A DNA stretch of 64,000 bases, from assembly GCF_016808335.1 (NCBI RefSeq), contig NC_053144.1:17468403-17532402 (forward strand), read 5' to 3'. Numbering within the stretch: the first letter of the stretch is position 1; the number at the start of each line of letters is the position of its first letter. Below the pieces are notes generated by a model. That model saw nothing but the letters and a program-made list of their open reading frames with translations. It was not told the DNA's origin and ran no database searches. The translations under genes and the position numbers were made by a program. This stretch comes from Panicum virgatum (Eukaryota > Streptophyta > Magnoliopsida > Poales > Poaceae). Below are positions 9,753 through 21,399 of the stretch, piece by piece.

Positions 9753-11000
9753 CTATGCGTCGATGTCGTTGACGCGGGCTCGTCCATACGACTGCTGAGG
9801 CTGCCTCGTCTGCTGGCTATTGTTGTTGGTGTTGTTGTTGCCGCGGATGGGTACTCGGTTGGCACCCGTCAGAACTGGCTTTGGTCCGTTCACCGTGTTG
9901 GAGAAGGCTGACGTAGCGGGCTTGTTCTTGGCATACGGACAGTCGGCGATGAAATGTCCCGTCTCACAGCAGTTGAAGCAGGCCCTCACATTGCTGTTGC
10001 TAGTGGTGACCTGGCTTGCATTACTCTGCGGGGCCCTCATGGTGTTCTGGCTTCTGAGCTGGGTGTTAGGGGCCCATGGTCCTGTCACTTGAGACTGAGT
10101 TCTGTACTGCATTGGGGCTTGGGACCTTGGTGCGTTGTAGCTGAAACTTCTGGGCTTCTGGAAACGATCCTGCTGGCGTGACTTGCTCTCCAGGAACTTG
10201 CGCTTGTTATCCTTTCTTTCATCAATCTTGGCCTTCTCTGTGAGGATTGCCTTGTTCATCAAGGTGTTGAAATCAGGATAGATCTGAGGGGTGAGCAGTG
10301 TTCTGAGTTCTGGGTTTAGTCCCTTCTTGAACATATCCTGCTTCTTTTCGTCGTCGTTCACTTCTTCTGGTGCATAGCGAGCCAGCTCCATAAACTGGTG
10401 GGTATACTCTTCCACCGACATACTCCCTTGCTGAAGTGCGCGGAATTCATCCGCCTTGCGCTTCATGGTGGCCGAGGGGATATGGTAGCGGCGGAATTCC
10501 CTCACGAATTCATTCCAAGTGATGGTGGAGGCATCTTTGGCAGCAGCGCAGTAATTCTCCCACCAGGCTAAGGCAGACCCGGTGAGTTGATGTGCTGCCA
10601 GCAGAACTTTATCCCGATCCTGGCACTCGAATGGCTCAAGCTTCCTCTGGATCACACGCAGCCAGTCATCTGCATCCAAAGGGTTGCTGGATCTAGCATA
10701 GGTGGGCGGCTTGGTCCTCAGGAATGCTGTCAGCTTGTCATTCATGGTTTGTCCTCGTGGCTGCCTATTGACAAGAGCATTGGCTAGTGTTTCAAGGATG
10801 AGGGTCTGATTGTGGATTATTTGTGCCAGGACCCCGAGGGGTGGTAGTGGTGGTGGCAGTGACATTTCTTGGTTTTCTCCTCGGTTCTGGCTCACTTCTT
10901 GTTCATCCTGAGGAGGGCTCTGTCCATTCGGCTGCACTCCCACTTCAGCGACTGGAGGGATCCGGTTGCGGGAGGCCCTCGTGACGCTTCAGAAAACCAT
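9753..11000 (-). pseudogene. Ty3/gypsy gag, copy 2
   Basis: A gag of about 415 codons whose ATG at 11000 is followed by TGA at codon 4 (10989-10991). Copy 1 (ATG at 892) has arginine there, and the difference is two transitions. The rest is open to a TAG at 9753-9755. It carries the capsid region around ELARYAPEEV, a QP-rich linker and a CCHC zinc knuckle (CFNCCETGHFIADC). Identity with copy 1 is about 99% and fades within roughly 20 bp upstream of the ATG, at the acceptor-like CTGCAG. No accessory ORFs or primer site follow upstream, so this copy has lost its 5' part. Confidence 0.85.
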
Positions 11001-11190
11001 CTGCAGAGCGGGTGGGTTTGCCATAACGATTTTGGCCTTTCTTGTTGCATTGCGTGATCAGGTCACCGCAGTTGTACCACATGGTATCCGCGAGCCTAGC
11101 TAGGGAACACGAACCTGTAGAATACCCTGTCCCGGAACCGCCTGACCACATGTACCCAAGCACATCTGAGGACTAAGCTCCCGCGTCGCT
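11001..11190 (-). other. Unidentified sequence joined to 5' end of gag copy 2
   Basis: This stretch replaces the expected spacer and accessory ORF B upstream of gag. A frame of about 50 codons runs through it on the minus strand into gag, but I recognise no domain. It may be a captured fragment or a different leader. Confidence 0.3.
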
Positions 11191-11810
11191 CTCCCAGGCG
11201 TCACGGGGGCCTCCACGCGCCGCCGCCCAACCCACGCCATAGGCCGCCTCCGGTGGCCGCCGCCGTCACCGGCGACCATCCGGGCGGCGGCGGCGGCCCA
11301 CGGCCGAGCTGAAGCCGGCTCGGTTCGTCCCTCCCTCTCCTTTCCTCTCCCTTCCTTCGCTTCTCCTCCCGCCGGCCTTCTTGACATGCCGCCCCACCGC
11401 CGGATCCGGCCTCTCCCTCGCCGCATCCGGCGGTCCCTGGGCCGGATCTGCGCGCTGGGCCAGCGCGCCGGGGGTTTGGGGCCCATGGCCACGCCACCGT
11501 CTTGGGTTCGGGGCCCCCTGGCCAAGCCGCCGCCGCCGCCGGGGGGTTGCCGCCGCGCTGCGCTCCGGTGGTTGGGGGACCCCTGGCCGCCGTCGCGGGG
11601 GTTCGGGCCCCTGGCCGCGCCGCCGCGGGGGCTGTCGCCGCGCCGCGCTCCAGTGGTTGGGGGCCCCTGGCCGCGCCGCCGCTCGCTCGGGGCGGTCCTC
11701 CTCTCGCGCCGCCACCTGGTGGTGGCTGGGGGCCGCGGCTGCGCCGCCGCTCGCCTTGGAGGCCGGCCGTCGGCACCCATCCCCATGCGCGGGCTATACG
11801 CCTAGTTAAT
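11191..11810. repeat. GC-rich degenerate repeat region
   Basis: Very GC-rich sequence with recurring GGCCCCTGGCCGCGCCGCC-like units, for example near 11560-11600 and 11645-11690, about 87 bp apart. Long open frames exist on both strands and give proline/arginine/glycine-rich low-complexity products. I treat these as compositional. The origin could be an LTR leader or a gene 5' end. Confidence 0.4.
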
Positions 11811-12326
11811 GAAAAAGATCCGAACATAGAGAGAGAGAGCGTGCAGAAATGCGAAACCATATGTACATGTGACCGCATCAGGTTCGAAAGTGAGTTCAAT
11901 CATTATGCAACATTATCGATGAACCTTTGCTTTGAAACTCTGGAGGCCTTGCTTGCTAGACCAATCTCAATGTGTGTCATATAAGTGTTATTAGTATTAA
12001 ATTTGCTAACATAACAGAGTTATTGTAAAGACAGAAGAAAAAGTTTCATGAAATGTGAGAGGAGTATCATCACCATGACCCTCTTTCGGCTCGTTATCTA
12101 GGTTACAACTATACGATGACACTCCCTATTGAGATTGGGTTTGTTGATAGGGCTTTTGGCAGCCAAAATTGCATATTGGGGAAAAACTAGGGAGAGGAGA
12201 GTACACCAAGATGCAACAAAGGAGTAGGAGAACTCACAAACAAATCCGATCAAAGATAAAACCATAACACAAAATGAAAGACTGCCATCGATGGTTGATT
12301 AGTGCCACTACCAAAACAGCATATAC
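11811..12326. other. AT-rich intergenic sequence
   Basis: I see no gene, clear repeat or transposon terminus here. Confidence 0.3.
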
Positions 12327-12548
12327 TTGCCAGTTACATTGCAGCCATTGCACACAGCACCACCCCTCGTAGCTATGCCGACCCGCCGCAGCATGGCATC
12401 TGAGAGACCGCCCAACAGAAAGGGGACTAAAGTCGGTCGCGATGGAGACGACGCGAGGGGTCTAACTCGCCTGTTCATTATTCAACGTATAATTCTGTGG
12501 CATGAGCCTATAGCTTGTGCCTGCCGGCATTTTCACGTTTGCCTTCTA

Positions 12549-13088
12549 CTAGGCCTTGGTGTCTTGTGTACTATCTGGCGGCAGTGGCGTGTCCACACCA
12601 TCCGCTCCGGTGCCCGTGTTGGCCATGGTGCCAAACAGCGTGCCCATCTCCTCCAGCGTCCGGCCTCGAGTTTCCGGGAGGTAGGCGAACAAAAACACCC
12701 AACCGAGCATTGTGATGCCAGCGTAGAGGAAGAAGCTGCCGCCGGTGGTGATGGCCGTCGACAAGGACAGAAAGGTCATGGTGACCACGCCGCTCGCCAA
12801 GCGGTTGCAGGCCACGCCGAGCTCGCAGCCGAGGGCTCGCAGCCGTTGCGGGAAGATCTCGGAGCTGTAAACCCACGCGATGGGGCCGAGGCCCATGGAG
12901 AAGAAGCCGACGTACGCCATGTTGGACGCGACACACAGGGCGATGGCCCACGGGATCCTCGTGCCCGGGTGGCGTCCGACGACGGCGAGCCCCGTCGGGA
13001 GGCCGAGGAGCGAGAGCACCATGCCTGCCGTGCTGCCGAGCAGCAGCGGCCGCCTACCGACGCGGTCGAGCAAGAACGTGGTGTTGGC
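12549..13088 (-). pseudogene. Truncated sugar/polyol transporter (MFS), C-terminal part
   Basis: About 179 codons of the C-terminal half of a plant major facilitator sugar/polyol transporter. Recognisable parts are LLDRVGRRPLLL (loop after TM8), GPIAWVYSSEIFP (TM10 and the loop after it), ALGCELGVACNRL, three hydrophobic helices, and the sugar-porter PETRGRTLEEM signature close to the natural C terminus. The normal protein is about 500 residues, so TM1-TM7 are missing. Upstream of 13088 the frame enters retroelement sequence with GACCGGTCAGACCGG motifs, so truncation was probably by insertion or rearrangement. The retained codons have no stops, suggesting fairly recent loss. An N-terminal exon elsewhere, beyond an intron full of transposon, cannot be excluded. 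Confidence 0.75.
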
Positions 13089-13749
13089 GCTTTTTACGGG
13101 CCAACACATGATCGCGCTAGGTCGCGCGACGCGAGAAAGAGCTCGTTGCAACACCTCCTGCGTGGAGCGGTCAGACCAGTCAGAGGGACCGGTCAGACCG
13201 GTCGTCGTGCACAACGGCGACGATCCGACGAACGCTCGCCCAGAAGGGACCCCGTCGGGGCAAGCGCACGTAGGGTTGCCCTAGGCTCGGCAGGCCAGCT
13301 AGGGCGTCCTCAAACGCCATGGAGACGAGAGAAGAATAGCATGTCGAGGTTGGAAAAGTAGGATAACGAGAAAGAAAGGTAAAAACGATAAGGATAAATG
13401 TATTTGATTGGTTCGATTGAGTTCTTCTTTCAATCGGCCGTGACCCTTTATATTTATAGGGTGGGGAAGACTTACCCCGCAAGAAATCCTGTTTACAGAT
13501 CTAAATCTATTAAGAACTCTAATTGTACCCGAACTCCTCCTAGACCGGTCAGACCGGTCGGACCTACCAGTCAGACCGGTTGGTCATGCCAGACCGTCTA
13601 CAAACGGAGCTGCACGACGGTCGGACGTCCGGCAGCCTATATTCTCGCTGGATGTTTTACTTGCTTCTTGACGAGTAGATTGATTTTGACGGTGATGCCT
13701 TCAAATTCTCCCAATGATCGCGACGATGGGCCCCACGGTGGGCACCAAC
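13089..13749 (-). mobile_element. Retroelement sequence next to small LTR
   Basis: This lies on the internal side of the LTR 13750-14160. It carries GACCGGTCAGACCGG-type motifs (near 13188 and 13545) and a minus-strand TATA context (CCCTATAAATATAAAGGG, near 13445-13462) that could be another LTR promoter. No gag or pol is visible, so it is either a non-autonomous element or a truncated one. Confidence 0.45.
13731..13747 (-). other. Primer binding site of small-LTR element
   Basis: The minus strand reads TGGTGCCCACCGTGGGG two bases after the LTR end CCGACA. The position and TGG start fit a retroelement primer site of the TGGCGCCCACCGTGGGG type seen in grass Ty3/gypsy elements, with one mismatch. 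Confidence 0.6.
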
Positions 13750-14160
13750 TGTCGGTATTTTTATCGCTCATCTACCTTGAAATGACCTAAGGTAGGAGAT
13801 TGTTGGGAGCAGATCGCCGAATCTGGAACTTGAAGGTAAACGCAAGGACACAAGACACAAATTTAGACAGGTTCGGGCCGCCGGAATAGCGTAATACCCT
13901 ATGTCATGTGTGGTGGTTTGATATATTGCGCCCTGCGCTGGTTCATACCGATCTAGGTACCCCGCCCTCCTTTATATAGTCCAGGAGGTAAAATTTTAGT
14001 CGGTTTACAAGGTATGAATCCTTGGAGGATTACAAAGTAGACTCCTAGGAGGATTACAGAGGAGTTCTAGTTGGAGTCCGGTTTCTTCCTTTCTTATGGA
14101 TATCCGGAATCTTCCTCATATCTATGCGGTGTGCACAGTCCCGTGGGCCCGGGTCTGACA
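13750..14160 (-). mobile_element. 411-bp LTR, minus orientation
   Basis: Read on the minus strand it runs from TGTCAGACCCGGG to ACCGACA, with a TATATAAAGGAGGG promoter motif in the middle and the primer site just beyond its 3' end. It belongs to the same broad family as the LTR at 15709-16124 (shared TGTCAGACCCGGG start, GAACCTGTCTAAAT block and CCGACA end) but lies in the opposite orientation. Confidence 0.7.
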
Positions 14161-15708
14161 GCAGCCGATCGGGTAAAACCTAAGTCACCGTTTCATTTTA
14201 TAATAACGGTAGCAACATGGTAAGAACACCCAATAGGCCAACAGTCCATTGCAAATCGCGGAAAAAATGGGATTTAAAAGAGACATTCCCTTTCTGAGAT
14301 TACATTCTGGAAAAGAAAACACTCACATCCCTAGTCGACTACTTGACACTCTTTTCCTTAATTTGGATTACATTCCAAAACAAAGATAAGTACTCGACAC
14401 AGTACAACTACTCGACATTACAACTCGAGTACTTTTTCCTAACTAAACTTTACAATGACTCGGACCTGCATGCCCATCACCTGGATCTCTTGGAGCTTCT
14501 AGTCGACTCCTACTGCAGACTAGATCGGTCTGAGGCCTTGACAAAGTACAAACTTGTTATTTCCACTAAGGAAATAATGATACTCGTACTCTGGGAGGAA
14601 AGTTTCAAGAGTTTGGAGGCAGATTACAGTAATCACCTAGCAAGTCCTCAAGTAACATCTGGTGAAGAAATTTCTCGTTCTCCCAGAATACGTTGTGACA
14701 AGATTAAGTCTCCCACCAGAGATGCAGTTCTTGGGCACCTAGAAACATGACACCCCCAAAATAGGACACAATGTGATGTCACTCATCCTCTGAAACCCTG
14801 TCTCATTGGAATATGCAAGGATGAGAGCACTAGGGATGCAGGATGAGGTAGAAGGGACTTCTCTTGTCATTCGCAAGTTCTCTTCTAGCATCTCTTGCTG
14901 GAAAGGACTACACAAAATTCAGGAGGGCGAGAACAAGAACACCAAGGAAAAGTCATGGTTGCTACACTTTGTTGCTTCTGGCAAAAGCCTCTCACCTGCC
15001 TTTTATAGCTACAAGGAGACTTGCTAAAGGAGAACCCGTAAATCAACAGTGCACGTTTCACGGACACATTCATGGCAGCATTCACGGACGCAGTCAAAGC
15101 TGCAATAATGCAGATTCTCCATGTGAGCACTGAATAAAGAGCCGTGCATCCCGGGTTTTATTCCTGAAATTATTTCGGGTGCAATCAGTGTGGCGGATCC
15201 AATTGTATCATTTTTCTGGGATTTTACCCGAAAAAGAGGTCTTTTCGGATTCCGGATCTAATGAATCCTGCAAATAATTTGAAGGATAAAATCTGATGCC
15301 ACGACTTAAATCCTTAATTCCAAATCTACGCTCGAGGGCTACTCGCAGCAAAAGTGATTTTGATTTAAGGCTCGGGGGCTGCTGGATATAGGCATCAGAG
15401 ATTTATTTTTCAATTTTTTTGGAAAATGATCTGAAGTGACCCTCAGTCTGATTCTGCGATTCAACCTAAGGCTCGGGGGGCTACTCTATATGGAGCACGA
15501 GTACTTCGCGCACCATATATGATCAAGATTTCGGGGCTTGAGCACCTCACAGCCTCGAAGCAAATGGAAGTACTTGAAGGACTACTCGACGTATTTGAAG
15601 GAAGGACCAGAAGCAACCAGAAGGATGTTCTGACTACTTGAAGTACTCGAAGATGCCCAGCCAAGTACTCGACGCCTGCAGGACTCGGCTACAAAGAGCT
15701 CGGGGGCT
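14161..15708 (+). mobile_element. 3' internal remnant of a small-LTR retroelement
   Basis: Several AAGGCTCGGGGGCTACT-like motifs lead up to the LTR at 15709, and GAGCTCGGGGGCT acts as polypurine tract. An open frame of 135 codons at 14343-14750 has no domain I recognise. No pol or matching 5' LTR is present. Confidence 0.45.
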
Positions 15709-16124
15709 TGTCAGACCCGGGACAGCGGGACTGGTTATAGATATAGAATGTTCTAGAGTAAGTGATAGTTCATGGATGTACCTTACCTCTTTTGTAACTA
15801 CCCGAATAGGCATAGAACTAGCTACAGTACAAAGGAAACTACCCAATTATATTGTAGTAGGACTCCAACTGTACTCGGCTAGGACTTTCCATGTAACCCT
15901 GTCCCCCCGGATATATAAGGGCGGGCAGAGACCCCCTCCAAACAATCATCTACACCTAAGGCAATACAAACCACACAGAACGTAGGGTATTACACAAACT
16001 CGCGGTCCGAACCTGTCTAAATCTTTGTGTTCCTTGTACCATCGAGTTTTAGAGTAGTCGATCCCTACCTACAAACCCTACTGCTAAGGTTATCTCTGAG
16101 CAGGCTTGGCGGTAAACACCGACA
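15709..16124 (+). mobile_element. 416-bp 3' LTR, plus orientation
   Basis: It runs from TGTCAGACCCGGG to CACCGACA, with a TATATAAGGGCGGGCAGAG promoter motif. It ends about 790 bp upstream of the HAK-1 TATA box. The bases after it are TATTA; the matching target duplication was not found. Confidence 0.7.
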
Positions 16125-16227
16125 TATTATTCTCTAAAATTTTGATATAAAATTTGACTTTATCCGAGGTCATATAAAAATTTATGATTTTTTTGCATAG
16201 AACTGTTTATAGGGGCGGGTCATGCCA

Positions 16228-16270
16228 TCACCCGTCCCTAAAAATGTAATACATTTTTAGGGACGGGTGA
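16228..16270. repeat. 43-bp perfect palindrome, MITE remnant
   Basis: Two 21-bp arms (beginning TCACCCGTCCCTAAAAAT) flank a single central A. An imperfect inverted repeat continues outward to about 16213 and 16286. The family resembles CACTA-type MITEs with GGGACGGGT motifs, and a CTACTATAAAAAT-like end lies near 16393-16408. The left end appears lost at the LTR insertion. Confidence 0.6.
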
Positions 16271-16909
16271 GGCATCATCTGCCCCTAAAAATACATTTTC
16301 AGTTGTGGGTCAAAAACAACAGTAAACCTGCTCCATTTGTATCAACGGTTACATTTTTACCGACCCTGAAAAATTGGGATGTTGCTACAAATTATTTTTA
16401 TAGTAGTATATGGTTAGACTACATTCGCGAGTCCATTGATATTACAATATATAGTTACATTGCACAAGTGACTTTTTGGAGTAGTACATTGAAAATCTTA
16501 CAGTAGCAACAGGTCATGTGCATACTATGACGTTCGCTGCACAAGTGGAAACACCGGCACATCTGAGCGTCCCCACAGGGAAGGGTCTTCCCAGTCCCCA
16601 GCCGCCGCGTTGAGACTATGCAGCCAGCGGAAGAAGTTTCTGAGACGGCTAGAGCGAAGAAGGCTCCGTGGACCGGAGAATATTTTTGCATGTAGTAATT
16701 TCATAGCTATATATATTCAGCACTATTTTCATATAAATAGGTCATAGTTCTGAACATTAATTAGACTCCCTTCGAGCAAATTATCTAGTAAAAATGAAAC
16801 AAAATTTCTTCATAATAAATTGGCGACTTTTCCCAAGTTGCGACCAAGCCGCAAAGATGGGAAAAAAGAAAGCACGAGTTTTGCCCAGGCGCCGTACACG
16901 TAGGTTGGC

Positions 16910-16917
16910 TATAAAAA
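16910..16917 (+). promoter_or_regulatory. HAK-1 TATA box
   Basis: TATAAAAA in the context GGCTATAAAAAGGAGCCC, 160 bp upstream of the HAK-1 ATG. The HAK-2 core promoter is similar (AGCTATAAAAGGGAGCCC), so this block predates the duplication. In-frame ATGs at 16794 and 16857 lie upstream of the box and are not expected in the mRNA. Confidence 0.75.
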
Positions 16918-17069
16918 GGAGCCCTGGTGCCATCCAGGCACAGCGCATCCACTGCACACGCAGCTGCTTCCTGCTTGTAGCAAAGGACGGCGTGACCGTT
17001 GTACAAAGGCGGTTCCATACCTGTACGGCACTTGCAAACGAGCAAGACACGCCGGCGGCAACGGCAAAG

Positions 17070-20000
17070 ATGGCACACGCCGGCGCCGGAGGTGGTGGTG
17101 GCGGCCTCGAGATTGTGCCGCACAGCGGCGACCTGGAGCTGGACCTGCCGCCGGCCGGGAACTCGCTGCGGCAGGACTCGCTCTACCGCGACGCCACGAG
17201 GCCGGCGCATCATCACGCCGGCCACCATGGACAGGTACGCACATACAGACGCCTGGATTACTAGCTTGATCAGTTTGATTATTTGTTGATGATGCATGGA
17301 TCCATGAGCCTGGCAGATGAGCAGCTATAGCTTAATGTTACCCTAATGAGCTCCGTTGCTGGAATTAATTAATAGCGACTGGATCGGATTTCCTATGATG
17401 GATCTTGCTAGCTAGTGATCGATGGTATGTGCGTGGCTGTGTACAGGAGAGCTGGGTTCGGACGCTGCGGCTGGCGTTCCAGTGCGTTGGCATCATGTAC
17501 GCCGACCTCGGCACCTCGCCGCTGTACGTGTACGCCAACACCTTCAAGAAGGGCGTCGGCCACCCGGACGACGTCCTCGGCGTCCTCTCCATCATCATCT
17601 ACAGCTTCGTCCTCTTCACCATGGTCAAGATCGTCTTCATCGCGCTCTACGCCAACGACGAGGGTGACGGTGCGTGCGTTCGCCGTCGATCCGTCATCCT
17701 CTTCGATCTAGTAGCAGCCAGGAGATCGAGTTGCAAAAGTTTGACACGGACCTGCATGTTTTGGTCTGATCTTCAGGTGGAACGTTTGCTCTCTACTCGT
17801 TGATCTCGCGGTACGCCAAGATCTGCCTGATCCCAAACCAACAGGCCGAGGACGAGCTCGTGCTGAGGTACAAGCACCACCCGAAGCCGCCGGCGACGCT
17901 GAGGAGAGCTCAGTGGATGAAGAACCTGCTGGAGACGAGCAAGGCGGCAAAGATCTCGCTCTTCTTCCTCACCATCCTCGCGACCGCGCTCGCCATCAGC
18001 GACTGCATGCTCAACCCTCCAATCTCCGGTAACAGATTGCTGCATAAAGAGTTGAAGACACGCTTACAAACAAAAGTTTGTTGCATCTTTGGTGACTCAC
18101 ATGCATGATTATTTCAATATGTGTTTGTCTCAGTTCTGGCGGCTGTCAACGGTCTGAAGTTGAGAGCACCTCATCTCACAAAAGGTAATGCTAGCAAGTC
18201 AAGTGACCTATTTAGGTTGCTTGCTGCAAAATTGTCATCCTTGTGCGTCCTTGAATTGGTCAAGTAAACTAGTCCACAAGATTGCACTTTATCAAAAAAA
18301 AAATTGTTCTTTAAATTGAAGATGGACCCAGTATCGATTTATAGTTCAGAAGACAATCAAAATCAATTGGAGGAAAAAGGGAAAATATATAAATATCCGT
18401 TCACCAGCATGCATGAGCTTGCTTGATGATCTAGGGTTGTTGGCAACTACCCTACCACGCTAGAGTACACAATTTCTGATATTATTGTCACTTCTCAACA
18501 GATGCCGAGGTGTGGATCACAGTGGGGATTCTGGTGGTTTTCTTCTCGGTTCAGCGCTTTGGAACTGACAAAATCGGTTACACATTTGCACCGGTGGTTA
18601 CCGTGTGGCTTCTTCTCATCAGCGGTATTGGGATCTACAACGTGATCAAGTATGACATTGGCACCTTGAGAGCTTTCAACCCAAAATACATCGTCGACTA
18701 TTTCCGAAGGACCAAAAAGAAAGGATGGGTCTCACTAGGCGAGATCCTACTTTGTGTCACAGGTACAAACCTCTGCCGCATGGCGAAAAGAAGCCATAAA
18801 CTTTGCTTATTAGTTTGCCATTTCACTACAAGGCAGTACAAAACTCGGGGCAAGCCCAAATTGCTCGTCTCATGAATACTTTGCTGCTGAAACATGCGCA
18901 TGTCCATTTTTGTCACTAGCATATATAACCAGATCAGTCAAAACCTCCTTCTGTAATAAGTTTCAAACTGCACGTCTAATATTCCACATACCAATAATCC
19001 ACCAGCACGTCTGATGAAACCAACCGCAACCGGCGCTGCATGAGCAAGCAACTTGTGACAGATAAATGTTTGTACATGAACTGCGTGGCCCGCACGCAAT
19101 TAGCAAATTACCTTTGTTGATTTGTGAAGTGTATCACTTGTCCAACAATGAAATCAAAATATGTTAACATATCATGAAACGATGCGGAAAGAACATAATA
19201 AAATGATTGGAACATTAATATTCATGATAAATACAATATTTTTCATTTTTGAAACACGTGCTATTCATTGAGTTGGTAGGATTTTTCTTGTGTGACAGGC
19301 ACAGAAGCTCTTTTTGCTGATCTAGGATACTTCAGCATCAGATCTATCCAGGTACAGAAAATTTTTATCATTTTTGTGTAAAATAAGATACAATTAGAAG
19401 TGTTTGTTATGATGCCAAACAAAAAAAATATTAGTTGTATGAAAACATATTTTCATTTAGTTATTTTCATCTACTTTGACTTGGTAGTTCATTGAGAGGA
19501 AAAGAGAGAAACATGGTAAAAATGGTAACATGTTGGGTTACTATCCATCAATGTACAATAGTTTTACATGATAACCAGTTGACCCAATGGATTTATATGC
19601 TTATAGTACAAATATCATAATAATAGAAATAGTAATGAATTTATTGTCTTATCTTTCAGCTGAGCTCCACCTTCTGTTTATTACCATCGGTATTGCTCAC
19701 ATATATTGGGCAAGCAGCATACCTAAGGAAACACATGAGCATGGATATCTCCAATGCCTTCTTCAATTCAGTTCCAAGTATGTAAGCCACAAAAGTATCC
19801 AACTATATATTTCAATTCTTAAGTTTCATAAAAAAACTAATTAACCTAATATAATGTGCTCTTGTAGGCTCTTTATTTTGGCCAACATTCATTCTTGCAC
19901 TCATTACAGCAGTAATTGGGAGTCAAGCTATGATCTCGTGTGCCTTTGCAACGATGTCACATTTACAAGCACTTAATTGTTTCCCACGGGTCAAAATACT

Positions 20001-21399
20001 GCGTACATCAAGGTATTATTCAGGCCAGATGTACATCCCTGAAGTAAACATCTTCCTTTGCATATCTGCTTGTGTTGTGACACTAAGCTTTAGGACGACT
20101 GGTTTCATTGCTAGAGCGCATGGTGAGCATTCTAAAATAGTATATCCTAATCCTTCTTTTTCATTACTCCTTAAAGAAATGTATTTTTATAAACATTTGA
20201 TAGATGTAACTTACAATGTGTCCACTATGATGCAGAAATTTGCGTGGTCCTTGTGATGATAATCACAACATTGTTGATGACAATAGTGATGCTCCTTGTA
20301 TGGAAGGTAAACATTTGGTGGATAGTCATCTTCTTCATCATCTTCATGTCCACAGAGTCCATCTACACAGCTGCAGTTCTATATAAGTTCATCCATGGAC
20401 CATACTTATCGTTAGCAATCTCAGCCGTTCTTATGACGATCATGATTGTTTGGCATTATGTGCATGTCAAGCGTTACAAGTATGAGCTTGAGCATACTGT
20501 ATCACGTGATAAGGTGAAGGATATCCTTGAGCGGCAGGACCTAAAGAGGGTTCCAGGTTTTGGTCTCATCTACACTGAGTTGGTGCAAGGGATACCACCC
20601 ATATTCCCTCACCTCATTGAGAAAATCCCTACTATTCACTCAGTTATTGTCTTCATCACTGTGAAACATTTGGCAATTCCACATGTTGATGTCTCAGAAC
20701 GCTTCCTATTCCGACAAGTGGAGCCTAAAGAGCTAATGGTGTTCCGTTGTGTGGCCCGATACGGGTACCGTGACACGCTTGAAATGGCCAATGGATTTGT
20801 TAAGATATTAGTAGAGTACCTCCAATATTATATCAGGGACATTAACCTTTATGGGTTAGGTGAACCATTAAGGATTAGTGATTATAGTGCTCATATTGAT
20901 AGCTTTTCCAAGGAGAAGCCTTCCGGACATGCCATCTATGAGGAAGAAATGCTTACACCAATACAGTCCTTCTCAGAGCTCACGATGCATCCAGTGGGCA
21001 TGAGTAATATCCTGCTACATTTACAGGTGATTTATTCATACATGAATGGCTTAGTTAATTAAAAGTTACTCTTATTATCAATTATATATTCTAATATATA
21101 CAGTGGTATGTGGTGTGATGATTTAATACCTATTTTTATAACAGACAGGAAAAATGAATGTAGAGGAGATGTTAAGGATTGAAGAAGACCAAAAGATTAT
21201 TCAGAGTGAGGTGAACAATGGTGTCATTTATATACTTGGGGAGACCGAAGTGGTCGCCAAGCCTCACTCGAACCTATTAAAGAAGATCGTTGTGAACTAT
21301 GTGTATAACTTCCTAAGGAAAAACTCAAGGAATGGAGAGAAGATGCTATCAATTCCACGAGGCCAACTACTTAAGGTTGGAATTACCTATGAGATCTAA
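17070..21399 (+). CDS. HAK/KUP/KT potassium transporter HAK-1
   Basis: A K+ uptake transporter of the plasma membrane or vacuole, apparently intact at 807 codons. Exons: 17070-17234, 17447-17669, 17777-18028, 18134-18184, 18502-18762, 19299-19351, 19660-19777, 19868-20122, 20236-21026, 21145-21399. All junctions are GT-AG and frames join cleanly. The N terminus is cytosolic (residues 1-60), TM1 starts near LRLAFQCVG, followed by GDGGTFALYSL, GTEALFADLGYF, ISCAFATMSH and the soluble C-terminal part with ELVQGIPPIFPHL, ERFLFRQV and RYGYRD; the family normally has 10-14 membrane helices and 750-850 residues. It looks like the HAK1/HAK5 group (cluster I), often induced by K+ starvation; that assignment is from memory of family motifs. 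The usual YGDLGTSPLY of TM1 is YADLGTSPLY here (Ala74). The ATG has a good AAGATGGC context and aligns with HAK-2. Confidence 0.9.

Noticed and set aside
11100..11984. Five long open frames on both strands
   Set aside because: Proline/arginine/glycine-rich products from a GC-rich repeat; no domain and no codon-position signal that I can see.
12327..13361. 344-codon plus-strand frame
   Set aside because: It is antisense to the transporter fragment, whose minus-strand frame has clear family motifs.
16794..17069. Upstream in-frame start codons for HAK-1
   Set aside because: They lie upstream of the TATA box, and the paralogue aligns with the start at 17070.
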